Assembly: GCA_965203755.1 (NCBI GenBank)
Contig: OZ241910.1
Span: 2,046,001 to 2,110,000, forward strand
From: UBA6055 sp965203755
GTDB taxonomy: Bacteria; Chloroflexota; Anaerolineae; Aggregatilineales; Phototrophicaceae
Reading direction: 5' to 3'
DNA length: 64,000 nucleotides
The first letter of the stretch is position 1, and each line of letters opens with the position of its first letter. The position numbers were made by a program, and so were the translations under genes. The notes under the pieces are model-generated. The model had not been told where the DNA came from. It saw only the letters and a program-made list of their open reading frames with translations, and searched no databases. Positions 31,185 through 40,499 of the stretch are shown one piece after another.

Positions 31185-32327
31185 TTGATAGAAGTTCGCC
31201 CGCTTGCCAGCCGAAAGGAATTTACCGAGTTCTTTCAGTTTCCGTGGCGGCATTATGCGAATGACCCTAACTGGGCGCCGCCGCTGCTGTCGATGCGGCG
31301 GCAGCTGCTGGATCCATCCAAACATCCAGCCTGGAAGTATATGGACGGCGAGTTTTTTGCGGCCTGGCGCGGCGGTCAGATGGTCGGCACTGTCGTCGGC
31401 TTCATCAACCATGAGCACAATCGCTATCATCAGGAGAATATCGGTTTCTTCGGCATGTTTGAAACCAGCGATGACCTTGAGACCGCCGCCGGGCTGCTGG
31501 ATGCCGCCAGCCAGTGGGTGCGGTCACAAGGGGCGGAGGCCATCCGCGGCCCCGCCAGCTTCACCACCAATGAAGAATGCGGCCTGCTCATCAAAAATTT
31601 TGACCGCCCCATGGTGATGATGCCCTACAATCCGCCTTACTATCAAAGACTGATTGAAGCGGCCGGCTTCGAGAAGGTGATGGATCTCCATTGCATGTAC
31701 ATGGATCGGGCGCTGATTGAAGCCAACGATACGCTGGCGCGTCTGGAAAAACTGGTCGAGCGCGCCGCGCGGCGCAGCGATATCACGGTACGCAGCTTCA
31801 GGGCGCGCGATAAAAAAGCGGAATTTGGGCTGTTCCGCGACATCTATAACGCCGCCTGGGTGAAAAACTGGGGATTTATCCCGATGAACGATGAGGAACT
31901 GGCGGCTTTGGTGGCGGCCTTGGGGATGCTGGTTGAGCCGAAATTAGCGTTTTTTGCCGAGATCGCCGGCGAGCCGGTGGGCTTTGCCCTGTCGATTCCC
32001 AATTTCAATGAAGCGCTGCACGGCGCGCGCCCGCGCCCTGGCGTCCCGGAGCTATACACGCTGGCGCAGGTTTTCTGGCGCTGGAAAGTCCGCCGGGCGA
32101 TTAAAAGCGTGCGAATGCCGCTGATGGGCGTCAAGCAGGAACACCGCGGCAAAGGGGTTGAACTGGCGCTGTTCCTGGAATTGATGAAAGCGCTGCTGCC
32201 ATCTCAATATGATTATCTGGATTCGGGCTGGATTTTGGAAACCAATTCGCTGGTTTCGATCAGCCTTAATCTGGGCAGCCAAATCTATAAGACGCATCGT
32301 TTCTATCAAAAGTCACTGCGCCATTAG
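31185..32327 (+). CDS. GNAT-superfamily N-acetyltransferase, large form
   Basis: 380 aa, starting with TTG (no closer ATG fits). The opening IEVRPLASRKEFTEFFQFPW and the run HYANDPNWAPPLLSMRRQLL are typical of a widespread family of about 380-aa GNAT-like proteins whose substrate is unknown. Late in the protein is PLMGVKQEHRGKGVELALF, which fits the acyl-CoA-binding motif A (Q/RxxGxG/A). It overlaps the convergent solute-binding protein gene by 4 nt at the stop codons. Confidence 0.72.
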   Translation: MIEVRPLASRKEFTEFFQFPWRHYANDPNWAPPLLSMRRQLLDPSKHPAWKYMDGEFFAAWRGGQMVGTVVGFINHEHNRYHQENIGFFGMFETSDDLETAAGLLDAASQWVRSQGAEAIRGPASFTTNEECGLLIKNFDRPMVMMPYNPPYYQRLIEAAGFEKVMDLHCMYMDRALIEANDTLARLEKLVERAARRSDITVRSFRARDKKAEFGLFRDIYNAAWVKNWGFIPMNDEELAALVAALGMLVEPKLAFFAEIAGEPVGFALSIPNFNEALHGARPRPGVPELYTLAQVFWRWKVRRAIKSVRMPLMGVKQEHRGKGVELALFLELMKALLPSQYDYLDSGWILETNSLVSISLNLGSQIYKTHRFYQKSLRH

Positions 32328-33568
32328 CGTTCGGCAAGCTGATCGAGGGCTTGTTTGGCGGCGGTGGCGGCGGTGTCGCCGTGCAGGACTTGCATGAGCG
32401 CCTCTTGCATCAGCCGCGGCGCCGTGCCGCCTTCGCTTTCCGGAATCGGCAGGATGGCGTTATCGAGCAGCGCTTCAATGAACTGCTCATCGACGCCATC
32501 AGGCAAACTGTCCGCCAGCACGGCCCGCTGCGACGGCAGTTGATAAAGCGCCATCGAAAAGCCGGCATGGAAGCCGGGCTGCATCAGCCATTCCAGATAG
32601 CGAGCCGACAGGGTTCGCCGCGTCAGGTCGGGCGTGACAATCACCCACAGCCATCCATCCCGCGTTGTGATGCCGCCGCCATTGGGCGCGGGAATGCTGG
32701 CCGCCAGCAGGTTCGGGTTCTGCTGGTCGAGCATGGACAGATATTCGCTGGAGGAAAAAATCGCCAAAATGGGCTGGTCGGCTTGGTTGATAAAGTCGGT
32801 TTGGTAGGCGGAAGGCGATTGGTAAGTCAAGACATCGGGCGCGATCAAATCCTGCGCGATCAGCTGTTCATAAAACTCCAGCACGGCGCCGAGCGCCGCC
32901 TCGTCGATGGGCATATCGCCATGGTTTGGCGCCAGCCCGCCGGCGGCTAGATATTGCAGATAGAAGGTCTGGTTCAGGCCGTTGGCGCGGCCAGCCGGAA
33001 ACAGCAAAGAAGCGCGGTTCGCCAGCACATCGTCAAAACTCAATCGCTTGCCGGCATTATTGAGCGGCTGGGTATGGACGGCGTGCAGCACTTCAAAAAA
33101 GTAGGGCAAGCCATAAAGCGCCGCGCTGTCGTCCAGGGGAATCTGGCCGAATGCCAAGGCGTCGCCGAGTTCATTGATTAAAGATGAAGAAAACAGGGTC
33201 TCCATGGATTGCAGGTATTGCCGGGCTTGGGCGGGCGTCAAGTCGCGGCGGCGAATCAGCGTGATGTCTGGCAAGGCGCCCGGCGCCACTTCGCTTCCTG
33301 ACCGTATGGTGGCCATGATGCCGCCCACAGCGCCAACAGCCTTGATTCGATATTCGACCGCCAGATTGTTGCGCCCCGAAAAAACCTGTGTATGCGCGCT
33401 CAATAATTGAAAGGCATCGCTGGATTCATCGGCGATCAAGGGCGCTGGAAGCCAGACCTTGAGCGGCCGCGGGGCGGAAATCGCGTCTTGCAGCGGGTCA
33501 TCCTGCGCCATCAGCGGCATGATGGACAGACACAGGCTGCAAACGAAGGTTAGCGCAAAGCGAATCAT
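32324..33568 (-). CDS. Exported solute-binding-protein-like (family 1) protein
   Basis: 414 aa. Signal peptide (FALTFVCSLCLSIMPLMAQ), then LKVWLPAPLIADESSDAFQL and LPDITLIRRRDLTPAQARQY, the layout of extracellular sugar-type solute-binding proteins. Further marks are LYGLPYFFEVLHAVHTQPLN and GWLWVIVTPDLTRRTLSARY (the hinge and capture region). No permease or ATPase gene is nearby, so it may be an orphan subunit or have another binding role. ATG at 33566-33568 is chosen for the signal peptide; the frame continues 12 codons upstream. Confidence 0.68.
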   Translation of the reverse strand: MIRFALTFVCSLCLSIMPLMAQDDPLQDAISAPRPLKVWLPAPLIADESSDAFQLLSAHTQVFSGRNNLAVEYRIKAVGAVGGIMATIRSGSEVAPGALPDITLIRRRDLTPAQARQYLQSMETLFSSSLINELGDALAFGQIPLDDSAALYGLPYFFEVLHAVHTQPLNNAGKRLSFDDVLANRASLLFPAGRANGLNQTFYLQYLAAGGLAPNHGDMPIDEAALGAVLEFYEQLIAQDLIAPDVLTYQSPSAYQTDFINQADQPILAIFSSSEYLSMLDQQNPNLLAASIPAPNGGGITTRDGWLWVIVTPDLTRRTLSARYLEWLMQPGFHAGFSMALYQLPSQRAVLADSLPDGVDEQFIEALLDNAILPIPESEGGTAPRLMQEALMQVLHGDTAATAAKQALDQLAER

Positions 33569-33621
33569 CGCCGGACAACTCCTCAATCGTGCTTCACTGT
33601 TCAAATTTCATTGCCCTCGAT

Positions 33622-34149
33622 TCACAGCTTGAGGCGCTTGACTGCCGCCGCCGGGGTTTGGGCGATGGCAATCATGTTCTCATAGCCGCTGCCAAGATAG
33701 GGGCTGGACTGCAAGGACTGGACAAGCCCCTGCCACAAGCTGCCGTAGCAGACAAAGGGGCGGGCGGGTATGCCGCCGATTCGCATCAGTTCCCAAGTCT
33801 CGGCGATCTCGTGCAATGTGCCGACTCCGCCCGGCATCGCCAGATAGGCATCGGCGTTTTCCACCATATACAGCAGTCGGTCGCGCAGTTCTTGATAATG
33901 GATGATTTCTGTGACATAAGCATTCGGCCGCAGCTGATAGCGTTTGCCAATCTGGTCGGCGGTCACGCCAATCACATGTCCGCCGGCTTCATGCGCGCCT
34001 TTGCTGATGGCTTCCATGATGCCATAATAGCCGCCGGTCATCACGGTCAGTCCGGCTTCAGCCAATCTTTGCCCAATGGCGGCGGCGCTTTGGTAGATGC
34101 AGTCGCTCGGACGAACCTGGGAACTGCCATAGACGGTGACGATCTTCAT
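33622..34149 (-). CDS. LOG-family (Rossmann, TIGR00730-like) protein
   Basis: 175 aa. The glycine-rich region VMTGGYYGIMEAISKGAHEA and the motif PGGVGTLHEIAETWELMRI define the LOG family. Known members are phosphoribohydrolases that release a base from a nucleoside monophosphate; many were once misnamed lysine decarboxylases. The residues for catalysis (Glu in the PGGxGTxxE motif) are present. The real substrate here is unknown. Sits just before (54 nt) the solute-binding protein gene, same strand. Confidence 0.82.
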   Translation of the reverse strand: MKIVTVYGSSQVRPSDCIYQSAAAIGQRLAEAGLTVMTGGYYGIMEAISKGAHEAGGHVIGVTADQIGKRYQLRPNAYVTEIIHYQELRDRLLYMVENADAYLAMPGGVGTLHEIAETWELMRIGGIPARPFVCYGSLWQGLVQSLQSSPYLGSGYENMIAIAQTPAAAVKRLKL

Positions 34150-34246
34150 TTTTCCTCATTTACGATATCAATCGCTGGATGAACCTGATAGAGAGTATAT
34201 CAGACACTTGGAAAAAAGGGCCAATCCCTGATATCGGATAAAACCT

Positions 34247-34273
34247 TTGGCCAATTTTGGCGTACAGTATAAT
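34247..34273 (+). promoter_or_regulatory. Candidate promoter of the Met-rich secreted protein gene
   Basis: A perfect -10, TATAAT, at 34268-34273, 28 bp before the ATG. The best -35 is TTGGCC at 34247-34252, but with a short spacer of 15 bp. Confidence 0.5.
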
Positions 34274-34300
34274 AAGTCAATGAATCCAAAAGGAGAAGCA

Positions 34301-35371
34301 ATGGTTAAGAAATGTCTGATTCTAACGATGCTGGTCATGCTGCTGATGCCCTTTGCCGGCGCGGGCGCACAGTCGGACAGGGAAGGGATCGACTATTGCC
34401 AGTTGATAGCCGAGCCGGACTGCCAGATTCTCGTCAATAACGAAGCGGTGATGGCAGAGTTGAGCTCGTTTGCCTTCAATATGGACATGTCATTTCATCT
34501 GCTGCCCGAAGGCGAGGCGAACGAATCGCTTATGCTTCTGACGGGGAACGGAAGAGTCGCCGCTGATCCAGAAGCGCTTGAGGCCGTCAATGAGATGGCC
34601 GCGATGCCCGCGGCCGATTCCGATGCGATGGCGGCGCTGCTTAACAGCCTGCTCGCGGGTATTGATGGGGAGGTTTCGCTGCTCTTGACGCAAACCGCCA
34701 CTGACAAGACCGGCGCGGAGCAGGTATCCGAGATTCCGATTAATCTGATGATGGAAAACGGCGTCTATGCGCTTGATTTGGCGGCGCTTGGCGAAGCATC
34801 CGGCGAAAGCATGGCGGGCATGGAAGGCTCCGGATGGCTGGGCTTTGACTTGACCGGCGCGGCCGAATTCATGCTGGCCGACCCTGAGTGGGGTCTCATG
34901 GATATGGAAGGCGAGATGATGGACATGGATTACAGCGACCTGGCCGAATCCATGACGATTACCCGCCGGCCTGACGAAAATCTGGACGGCGTGGCGGTGG
35001 CTGTCTTTGAAACCGCGATTGATGACAGCGTCCTGATCGAGATCATGCTCGCGTCTATGATGCATGGCGCTGATATGGAAATGGAACGGGCGGAAATGGA
35101 AGCCGCAATGGAATCGCTCCAGGACGCGACGATCCTGGTTCGGGACTATATCGGGCTGGAGGATTTTTATTCGCATCGCATCGCTGTCTTTATGGATGTC
35201 GACATGGCGGCCGCGGATGCCGATGGAACTGCTGCGGAATCGTTCTCCATGTCTTTCGCCGTCGAATTTGACTTGAGTGACTTCAATGCGCCGGTCGATG
35301 TTGAAATGCCGGCGGATGCGGTCATTTTTCCCTATGCCGTGCTGATGCAGATGAGCGGTTCAAGAAGCTAA
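34301..35371 (+). CDS. Secreted Met-rich acidic protein, unknown function
   Basis: 356 aa. A clear signal peptide (LILTMLVMLLMPFAGAGAQ) is followed by a mature part not assigned to a family. About one residue in ten is Met (35 of 356), clustered with Asp and Glu, e.g. GLMDMEGEMMDMDYSDLAES near residue 205 and GADMEMERAEMEAAMESLQD near 260. Two Cys near the N-terminus (DYCQL, PDCQI) may form a disulfide. The alternating strands (SFAVEFDLSDFN at the end) suggest a beta-rich fold such as LppX-like proteins. AGGAGA sits 5 nt before the ATG. Single-gene unit. Confidence 0.68.
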   Translation: MVKKCLILTMLVMLLMPFAGAGAQSDREGIDYCQLIAEPDCQILVNNEAVMAELSSFAFNMDMSFHLLPEGEANESLMLLTGNGRVAADPEALEAVNEMAAMPAADSDAMAALLNSLLAGIDGEVSLLLTQTATDKTGAEQVSEIPINLMMENGVYALDLAALGEASGESMAGMEGSGWLGFDLTGAAEFMLADPEWGLMDMEGEMMDMDYSDLAESMTITRRPDENLDGVAVAVFETAIDDSVLIEIMLASMMHGADMEMERAEMEAAMESLQDATILVRDYIGLEDFYSHRIAVFMDVDMAAADADGTAAESFSMSFAVEFDLSDFNAPVDVEMPADAVIFPYAVLMQMSGSRS

Positions 35372-35432
35372 TTATCGGACCGGGGCGGGCAGGCGAGAAC
35401 GTTTGCCCGTCTTGGATTTCCCGCCGGCAAAT

Positions 35433-35519
<87 letters not shown>

Positions 35520-35535
35520 ATATCCACAGCGCATC

Positions 35536-35564
35536 AGTATAGGCTGGTCAGCGGCAAAAATGAA
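35536..35564 (-). promoter_or_regulatory. Candidate promoter of tRNA-Ser
   Basis: Minus strand TTCATT (35564-35559), 17-bp spacer, TATACT (35541-35536), 17 nt before the mature 5' end. The -35 box is weak. Confidence 0.45.
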
Positions 35565-35599
35565 CACCCTTTTGCCGCGCTCAAGCCTGGTTTTCTGGA

Positions 35600-36073
35600 T
35601 TACTTTTGACCCTGCGCGCGGAGCCGGCGGAAGAACGCGCGGATCTGTTCGGCGGCTTGGTCGGCGAAAACCCCGCGTTCAACTTGCAGCTGATGATTCA
35701 GGCGGTGATGGCGGGTGATGTCCATGATGCCGCCGGCGGCGCCGGCTTTGGGATCGGCGGCGGCATAAACCAGCCGCGGCAGTCGGGCGAGCACCATCGC
35801 GCCGGCGCACATGGCGCAGGGTTCAAGCGTGCAGTAAAGCGTCACGCCTTCCAGCCGCCAATGACCAAGGGCGGCGGCCGCCTGGCGCAAGGCAATCATC
35901 TCGGCATGCGCCGTCGGGTCCTGGTCGGCTTCGCGGCGGTTATGGCCGCGGCCGATTATTTTGTCCCGATGCACCGCTATCGCGCCGACCGGCACATCAT
36001 CATATTCCAGCGCGCGTTCGGCTTCTCGCAGGGCGATGCCCATCCATTCCCGGTCCTGCTCGCTGACTGGCAT
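35600..36073 (-). CDS. tadA: tRNA-specific adenosine deaminase
   Basis: 157 aa. The zinc deaminase motifs are HAEMIALRQAA (His and catalytic Glu) and TLEPCAMCAGAMVLARLPRL (two Cys ligands). Start MPVSEQDREWMGIALREAER is family-like. It converts A34 to inosine in the anticodon of tRNA-Arg. The C-terminal residues (RAFFRRLRAQGQK) are basic as expected for tRNA binding. It follows the 173-aa gene by 1 nt. It is convergent with nothing; a tRNA-Ser gene lies downstream on the same strand. Confidence 0.93.
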   Translation of the reverse strand: MPVSEQDREWMGIALREAERALEYDDVPVGAIAVHRDKIIGRGHNRREADQDPTAHAEMIALRQAAAALGHWRLEGVTLYCTLEPCAMCAGAMVLARLPRLVYAAADPKAGAAGGIMDITRHHRLNHQLQVERGVFADQAAEQIRAFFRRLRAQGQK

Positions 36074-36074
36074 C

Positions 36075-36596
36075 CTAGAACATACTTATCTGCTGCGGTT
36101 TGTCGGGATCTTCATTGGGATCATCAGCCTGCTCTTCAGCCGCTTCCTTAGATGCCGCCTCTGAAACGAGGGCGGGACTCGCTTCCCTTTCGCTAGGGGA
36201 TGGGGGCGCGGCATCCAATGGGGCGGCTGGGAAAGTATGCCCGCCTTCCCAAGCCGCTTGTTCAGGGTCATCATCAACCAAGGGCTGACCGTCGCGGTCA
36301 AATTGGCTGTCGTCGATGGGGATGCACTGCGGGCAGCTGCATTCAGCCGGATGCGCTTGACCGGCTTTTACTTTATCCAAAACAGTCATATCAGCGACAT
36401 AATCTTCCCCGACATCATCAAGGCGCATGGTCGCCTCAAGCCGCAGCTGCGCCAGTTCATCATCGGTAAAGCCAACCTGATGCAAGACCGCGGTCAGAGA
36501 GGGAAGCGTCACCTGGTCGCGGCTGCGAACGACATATTTATACTGCTCGCGCAGGCTTCGTATCCATTCCCCAAAGAAAACGCTTTGCTGGTCCAT
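36075..36596 (-). CDS. Hypothetical protein with CxCxxC and disordered acidic tail
   Basis: 173 aa, unassigned. The first 85 residues form an ordered helical domain (VFFGEWIRSLREQYKYVVRS; VGFTDDELAQLRLEATMRLD). Next comes ECSCPQCIPIDD, with three Cys close together as in small metal sites, although a fourth ligand is not obvious. The last 70 residues are rich in Pro, Ala, Glu and Asp and probably disordered. It ends with QQISMF, which resembles a clamp-binding QxxSxF-type peptide by eye. Just upstream of tadA in one transcription unit. Confidence 0.6.
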   Translation of the reverse strand: MDQQSVFFGEWIRSLREQYKYVVRSRDQVTLPSLTAVLHQVGFTDDELAQLRLEATMRLDDVGEDYVADMTVLDKVKAGQAHPAECSCPQCIPIDDSQFDRDGQPLVDDDPEQAAWEGGHTFPAAPLDAAPPSPSEREASPALVSEAASKEAAEEQADDPNEDPDKPQQISMF

Positions 36597-36684
36597 AAAG
36601 GCTCATCCCTTGAACGAGTCCATCCATAAGCAGTATATCACGGCATCAAGAACAAAGCCTGTCCCGGCGCCGGATGTAATGGTG

Positions 36685-38226
36685 TCATTCATCCGAAACG
36701 GCGGCGCCGCCATACAATTTCTTTTGCTGTTCGGGATGCCGCTGGAACAGGCGCGTGATATGCAGCAGGGCATCTTTGCCGGGATGCTCAAAGGCATCGG
36801 CGCCAAAACGCCAAGTCCAATTCCCGGCCGGCTTCCCGGGCGTATTCATCCGCCCCTCGCTGCCGAGACCCAGCACGTCCTGCATCGGCATAATAAAGGT
36901 CTGCCCGGAGGAGCGCATCCCGACCCGCGCCAAAGTCCAGACGATATCATAAATCTCTTGTCCGAGGTAATCTTTGACAAACGCGCGGGCACGCGGGCTG
37001 GCTTCGGTTTCCCACCAGCCGCGGGTGGTGTTATTGTCATGCGTGCCGGTATAAACAACGCAGTTGACCGGATGATTATGGGGCAGGAAGGGGTTCTTTG
37101 GGTCGCTCCAGGCAAACTGCAGCACTTTCATGCCGGGCAGGCCCAGCGCGTCCCGCAGCTTTTCGACGGCGGGCGTGATCACCCCCAGGTCTTCGGCGAT
37201 AATCGGGAGGCTGCCCAGCGCCGTCTTGACCGCCTGAAAAAACGCCAGGCCGGGGCCGTCTATCCATTCACCTTGAATCGCGGTCGCTTCGCTGGCAGGG
37301 ATTTTCCAATAAGCCTCAAAGCCGCGAAAATGGTCGATGCGGATATAATCCACGAGGTTGAGCAAAGTTCGAAAACGTTCAATCCACCAGCGGTAGCCGC
37401 TGTCTTGCATGACCTTCCAGCGATAGAGCGGGCTGCCCCAGCGCTGTCCGGTCGGGCTGAAATAATCGGGCGGGACACCGGCGACGGCCGTCGGCTGGCC
37501 GCGCTCATCAAGAAAGTATTCGCGCTGGTTGGCCCAGACGTCGGCGCTGTCGTGGGCGGCGAATATCGGCAGATCGCCAAATAAGCGGATGCCTTTGCCA
37601 TTGGCGTACCGCTTGAGGGCAGTCCATTGGCGATAAAACAGCCATTGGCGGAACTTCTCCGCTTCTATTTGTCTGGCGCAGGCTTGGGTCGCTTTCGCCG
37701 TCGCCTGATGATCGCGGCGCAAAAGCCCATCTTCCCATTCCACCCAGGGACGGCGCCCATGCTGCTTCTTGAGCGCGGCGAAGAGCGCAAAATCATCCAG
37801 CCAATACCGATTGGCTTCGACAAAGGCATCCAACTCCTGTTTGAGCCGGCGATGAGCCGAACCCGCAAAATGGCGCCAGGCGGCCGTGAGTTTTTGGCTG
37901 TGAAAGGGGATAACGCGGCCAAAATCAACGCGGTCGGCGGGAAAATCAGGGCGGTCGGCGAGGTCGTCGACAGCCAGCAGGCCATCCATGACGAGTTTGT
38001 CGAGGCTGATCAGGTTGGGATTGCCGGCGAAAGCCGACAGGGTTTGGTAGGGCGAATCGCCATAGCTGGTTGGGCCCAGTGGAAGCACCTGCCAGATAGA
38101 CTGCCCCTGCGCCTCGAGCCAGTCCACAAAGCGATAGGCGGCGGCGCCCAAATCACCGATGCCATAGCTGCCCGGCAGCGATGTCGGATGCAGCAGAATA
38201 CCGCTTGAACGCCGCAGCTGGGTCAT
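36685..38226 (-). CDS. malQ: 4-alpha-glucanotransferase (amylomaltase)
   Basis: 513 aa, GH77. Start GILLHPTSLPGSYGIGDLG is a family hallmark. The catalytic nucleophile region is YIRIDHFRGFEAYWKIPASE (Asp), the acid/base lies in LPIIAEDLGVIT (Glu) and the third Asp in YTGTHDNNTTRGWW. It disproportionates maltodextrins, transferring glucan chains in glycogen or starch use. Length is standard. hisS lies 73 bp upstream on the same strand, so the two may be co-transcribed. Confidence 0.96.
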   Translation of the reverse strand: MTQLRRSSGILLHPTSLPGSYGIGDLGAAAYRFVDWLEAQGQSIWQVLPLGPTSYGDSPYQTLSAFAGNPNLISLDKLVMDGLLAVDDLADRPDFPADRVDFGRVIPFHSQKLTAAWRHFAGSAHRRLKQELDAFVEANRYWLDDFALFAALKKQHGRRPWVEWEDGLLRRDHQATAKATQACARQIEAEKFRQWLFYRQWTALKRYANGKGIRLFGDLPIFAAHDSADVWANQREYFLDERGQPTAVAGVPPDYFSPTGQRWGSPLYRWKVMQDSGYRWWIERFRTLLNLVDYIRIDHFRGFEAYWKIPASEATAIQGEWIDGPGLAFFQAVKTALGSLPIIAEDLGVITPAVEKLRDALGLPGMKVLQFAWSDPKNPFLPHNHPVNCVVYTGTHDNNTTRGWWETEASPRARAFVKDYLGQEIYDIVWTLARVGMRSSGQTFIMPMQDVLGLGSEGRMNTPGKPAGNWTWRFGADAFEHPGKDALLHITRLFQRHPEQQKKLYGGAAVSDE

Positions 38227-38299
38227 TGTGGGTTGTCCTGATGAAAGCCTATGTTCGGATGGTCGCTAAGATGAGCGGCTGATGCAATGGATGCGTATG

Positions 38300-39631
38300 T
38301 CATTGGCGGCTGTTCAGCAGCGCCGAAACGGCGGCCGCCGCCTGTTCGACGGCCGCGGTGGTTTCCTGTCCATCGCGCAGCCGGCGCAGCTTGACGGTCC
38401 CGGCTTCGATTTCTTCGGGGCCGGCGATGGCGGCGATGGGTATCCCTTTTTTGTCGGCATGCGCCAGCTGTCGGCCGAGCTTCCGCGCCTCAAAGCAAAG
38501 TTCCGTGTTGATGCCGGCCTGCCGCAGCTGGCTGGCGATTTTCATGGAAGCGCGGCGGGTCTCCTCGCCAAAGACGGTAACAAGCACCTGCGCCAGCGCG
38601 CCGTCGAAAGCGGCCGGATACAAATCCAGTTCGTTCATCAATTCAATGATGCGCTCAATGCCAAAGGATGTGCCGGTGGTCGGCAGGCTTTGCCGGCGAA
38701 ACATGCCAATCAAATCGTCATAGCGACCGCCGCCGGTGATGCTTCCCAGATTCGGCTTGGAAATGACGGTCTCGAAGATGGGCCCAGTATAATAGCCGAG
38801 TCCGCGCACCATCGTAAAATCAAATTCATAGTTTTCGGGCGGGATGCCGGCATCGGCCAGGCAGTCGGCAAGTTCGCGAAGCTCATCCAAGCCATTGTCG
38901 CCAGAGGGGATGGCAGCGGCAATGAGGTCCAGGCTGCCGGCGCCGGGTTCCTGCGCCTGCATCAAGTCCATCATGCGGCTGACGGCTTCGTCATCAATGT
39001 CGCGCTCGATAAGTTCCTGCCTGACGCCATCGGCGCCGATTTTATCGAACTTGTCGACGCTGCGGTAAAGGTCAGGCAGCTGCGCTTTGGGGACGCCGGA
39101 AAATTCGCCAATCGCAGTCAGCAGTTTGCGATGATTGATTTTAATCGAAAATTGGGGAAAACCGAGCCGAGTGAGGCTGTGATAGATCATCGTCACAATT
39201 TCGGCGTCAGCCTGCATGCCGGCGATGCCCACGATGTCAGCGTCGCATTGATAAAATTCGCGGTAACGTCCTCGCTGCGGCCGTTCTCCCCGAAAGACTG
39301 GCGCAATGTGATAGCGCTTGAAGGGCAGGCTCAACTGATTTTCATACTGCGCCACCACCCGCGCCAGGGGCACGGTCAAATCGTAGCGCATGGCCAGGGG
39401 GGCTTTGACGCTGCGTCCGTGCCGGGCGCTGAAGATGAGTTTTTCGGCGTCTGCGCCATATTTGCCAAACAGGGTATCGCGCAGTTCAAGAATCGGCGTT
39501 CCGATAGGCTCGAATCCGAATAGATGAAAGACCTCGGTAATGGCATTCATCACATAATTGCGCCGCCGCATGGCCGCCGGCAAAAAATCACGGAAGCCCT
39601 TGGGTGTGCGGGGGACGATACGTTTGCTCAT
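38300..39631 (-). CDS. hisS: Histidyl-tRNA synthetase
   Basis: 443 aa class II synthetase. Motif 1 region FEPIGTPILELRDTLFGKYG, motif 2 around ERPQRGRYREFYQCDADIVG, the histidine-A loop RGLGYYTGPIFE and motif 3 near GTSFGIERI. GSITGGGRYDDLIGMF is also family specific. The C-terminal about 95 residues are the anticodon-binding domain (VLVTVFGEETRRASMKIASQ). TAAGGAGCGC lies before the ATG. Confidence 0.96.
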   Translation of the reverse strand: MSKRIVPRTPKGFRDFLPAAMRRRNYVMNAITEVFHLFGFEPIGTPILELRDTLFGKYGADAEKLIFSARHGRSVKAPLAMRYDLTVPLARVVAQYENQLSLPFKRYHIAPVFRGERPQRGRYREFYQCDADIVGIAGMQADAEIVTMIYHSLTRLGFPQFSIKINHRKLLTAIGEFSGVPKAQLPDLYRSVDKFDKIGADGVRQELIERDIDDEAVSRMMDLMQAQEPGAGSLDLIAAAIPSGDNGLDELRELADCLADAGIPPENYEFDFTMVRGLGYYTGPIFETVISKPNLGSITGGGRYDDLIGMFRRQSLPTTGTSFGIERIIELMNELDLYPAAFDGALAQVLVTVFGEETRRASMKIASQLRQAGINTELCFEARKLGRQLAHADKKGIPIAAIAGPEEIEAGTVKLRRLRDGQETTAAVEQAAAAVSALLNSRQ

Positions 39632-39740
39632 CTGCGCTCCTTACATTGACGCTACCGCCGTCTGACGGCATCATCGGCAGCCTGCGCCCCTCATTTTACC
39701 GCCTCGCAGTCAAAAAGCGACCCGCTTTCCAGGCTTGAGA

Positions 39741-40328
39741 TTATCGGGCCGCCGCCCGCGCCTGCTGCCGTACATCCTTAATCTGGTCATAGTGTCCGAC
39801 TTCGTGAGACAAGCCAAACAGGAAGGCCGCCGGGGCGTTCATCTTGCCGAATCTTGCCACAAAGCGCTCGGATATGACGCGGCAGACATCGAGAAAGGGG
39901 GCATCGGGCCAGGTTTCCAGATAGGCATTACGCATTCGACGGCTTTCTTCCAGACGCTGACGCACCTGCGCCGCCGTCGTGATTTCGCGCCAGGGAGTCT
40001 CATAACGGGGCCGTTCGGATGCCGCGATGCCGCGCGCCAGCAGCGAACTGAAGGCGGCGCCTTCTTCAGAACTGGCGGTAACATGGGCAATCAAATGGCC
40101 GAATGACCAGCCAATGTTTTCCTCGCCCTCGACCGCATAAGGATCATTGGCTTCGGGGTCTTCGGGATTAAAGACAATATCAGCGTCATTCAAGCCCGCT
40201 GTCAGGCTCATTAGAAAATCAACGCTTTCGTCGCTGTATGCTTTCAGGTCGGCGGCGGTGATGCTTTCCTGCTCGGCATATTCAATATAGCTTAGCCTGC
40301 CATCGCGCATGGGTGAAAAATCAATCAT
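39741..40328 (-). CDS. DinB-like four-helix protein
   Basis: 195 aa. The DinB/YfiT-type helix bundle is suggested by SFGHLIAHVTASSEEGAAF and by AAFLFGLSHEVGHYDQIKDV near the end, which supply three His at the typical metal-site positions (GH, H in SHEVGH, HY). Proteins of this group include thiol-dependent transferases; the substrate here is unknown. ATG at 40326-40328 is chosen because GGAAAGGAAAG lies upstream; an earlier in-frame ATG at 40370 is possible. Divergent from the Fe-S oxidoreductase gene. Confidence 0.7.
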   Translation of the reverse strand: MIDFSPMRDGRLSYIEYAEQESITAADLKAYSDESVDFLMSLTAGLNDADIVFNPEDPEANDPYAVEGEENIGWSFGHLIAHVTASSEEGAAFSSLLARGIAASERPRYETPWREITTAAQVRQRLEESRRMRNAYLETWPDAPFLDVCRVISERFVARFGKMNAPAAFLFGLSHEVGHYDQIKDVRQQARAAAR

Positions 40329-40418
40329 TGGGGCTTTCCTTTCCAGTATCGTATGCTTTATGGACTTCAAAACTATGGATGTATTGAACCCTGCCAGCCT
40401 TACATGCCGGCGAGTTTA

Positions 40419-40447
40419 TTGGTGAAATACCCGCCGAATGATAAACT
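40419..40447 (+). promoter_or_regulatory. Promoter of the membrane Fe-S oxidoreductase gene
   Basis: TTGGTG at 40419-40424 and TAAACT at 40442-40447, exactly 17 bp apart, 52 bp before the ATG at 40500. Confidence 0.55.
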
Positions 40448-40499
40448 AGGATAAGGGCAGTCCCCGATAAATTGAAGCAGCGAAAGCGGATAAACACTT

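Noticed and set aside
35386..35409. Hairpin CGGGCA/TGCCCG after the Met-rich protein gene as terminator
   Set aside because: The loop is 12 nt and no T run follows on either strand.
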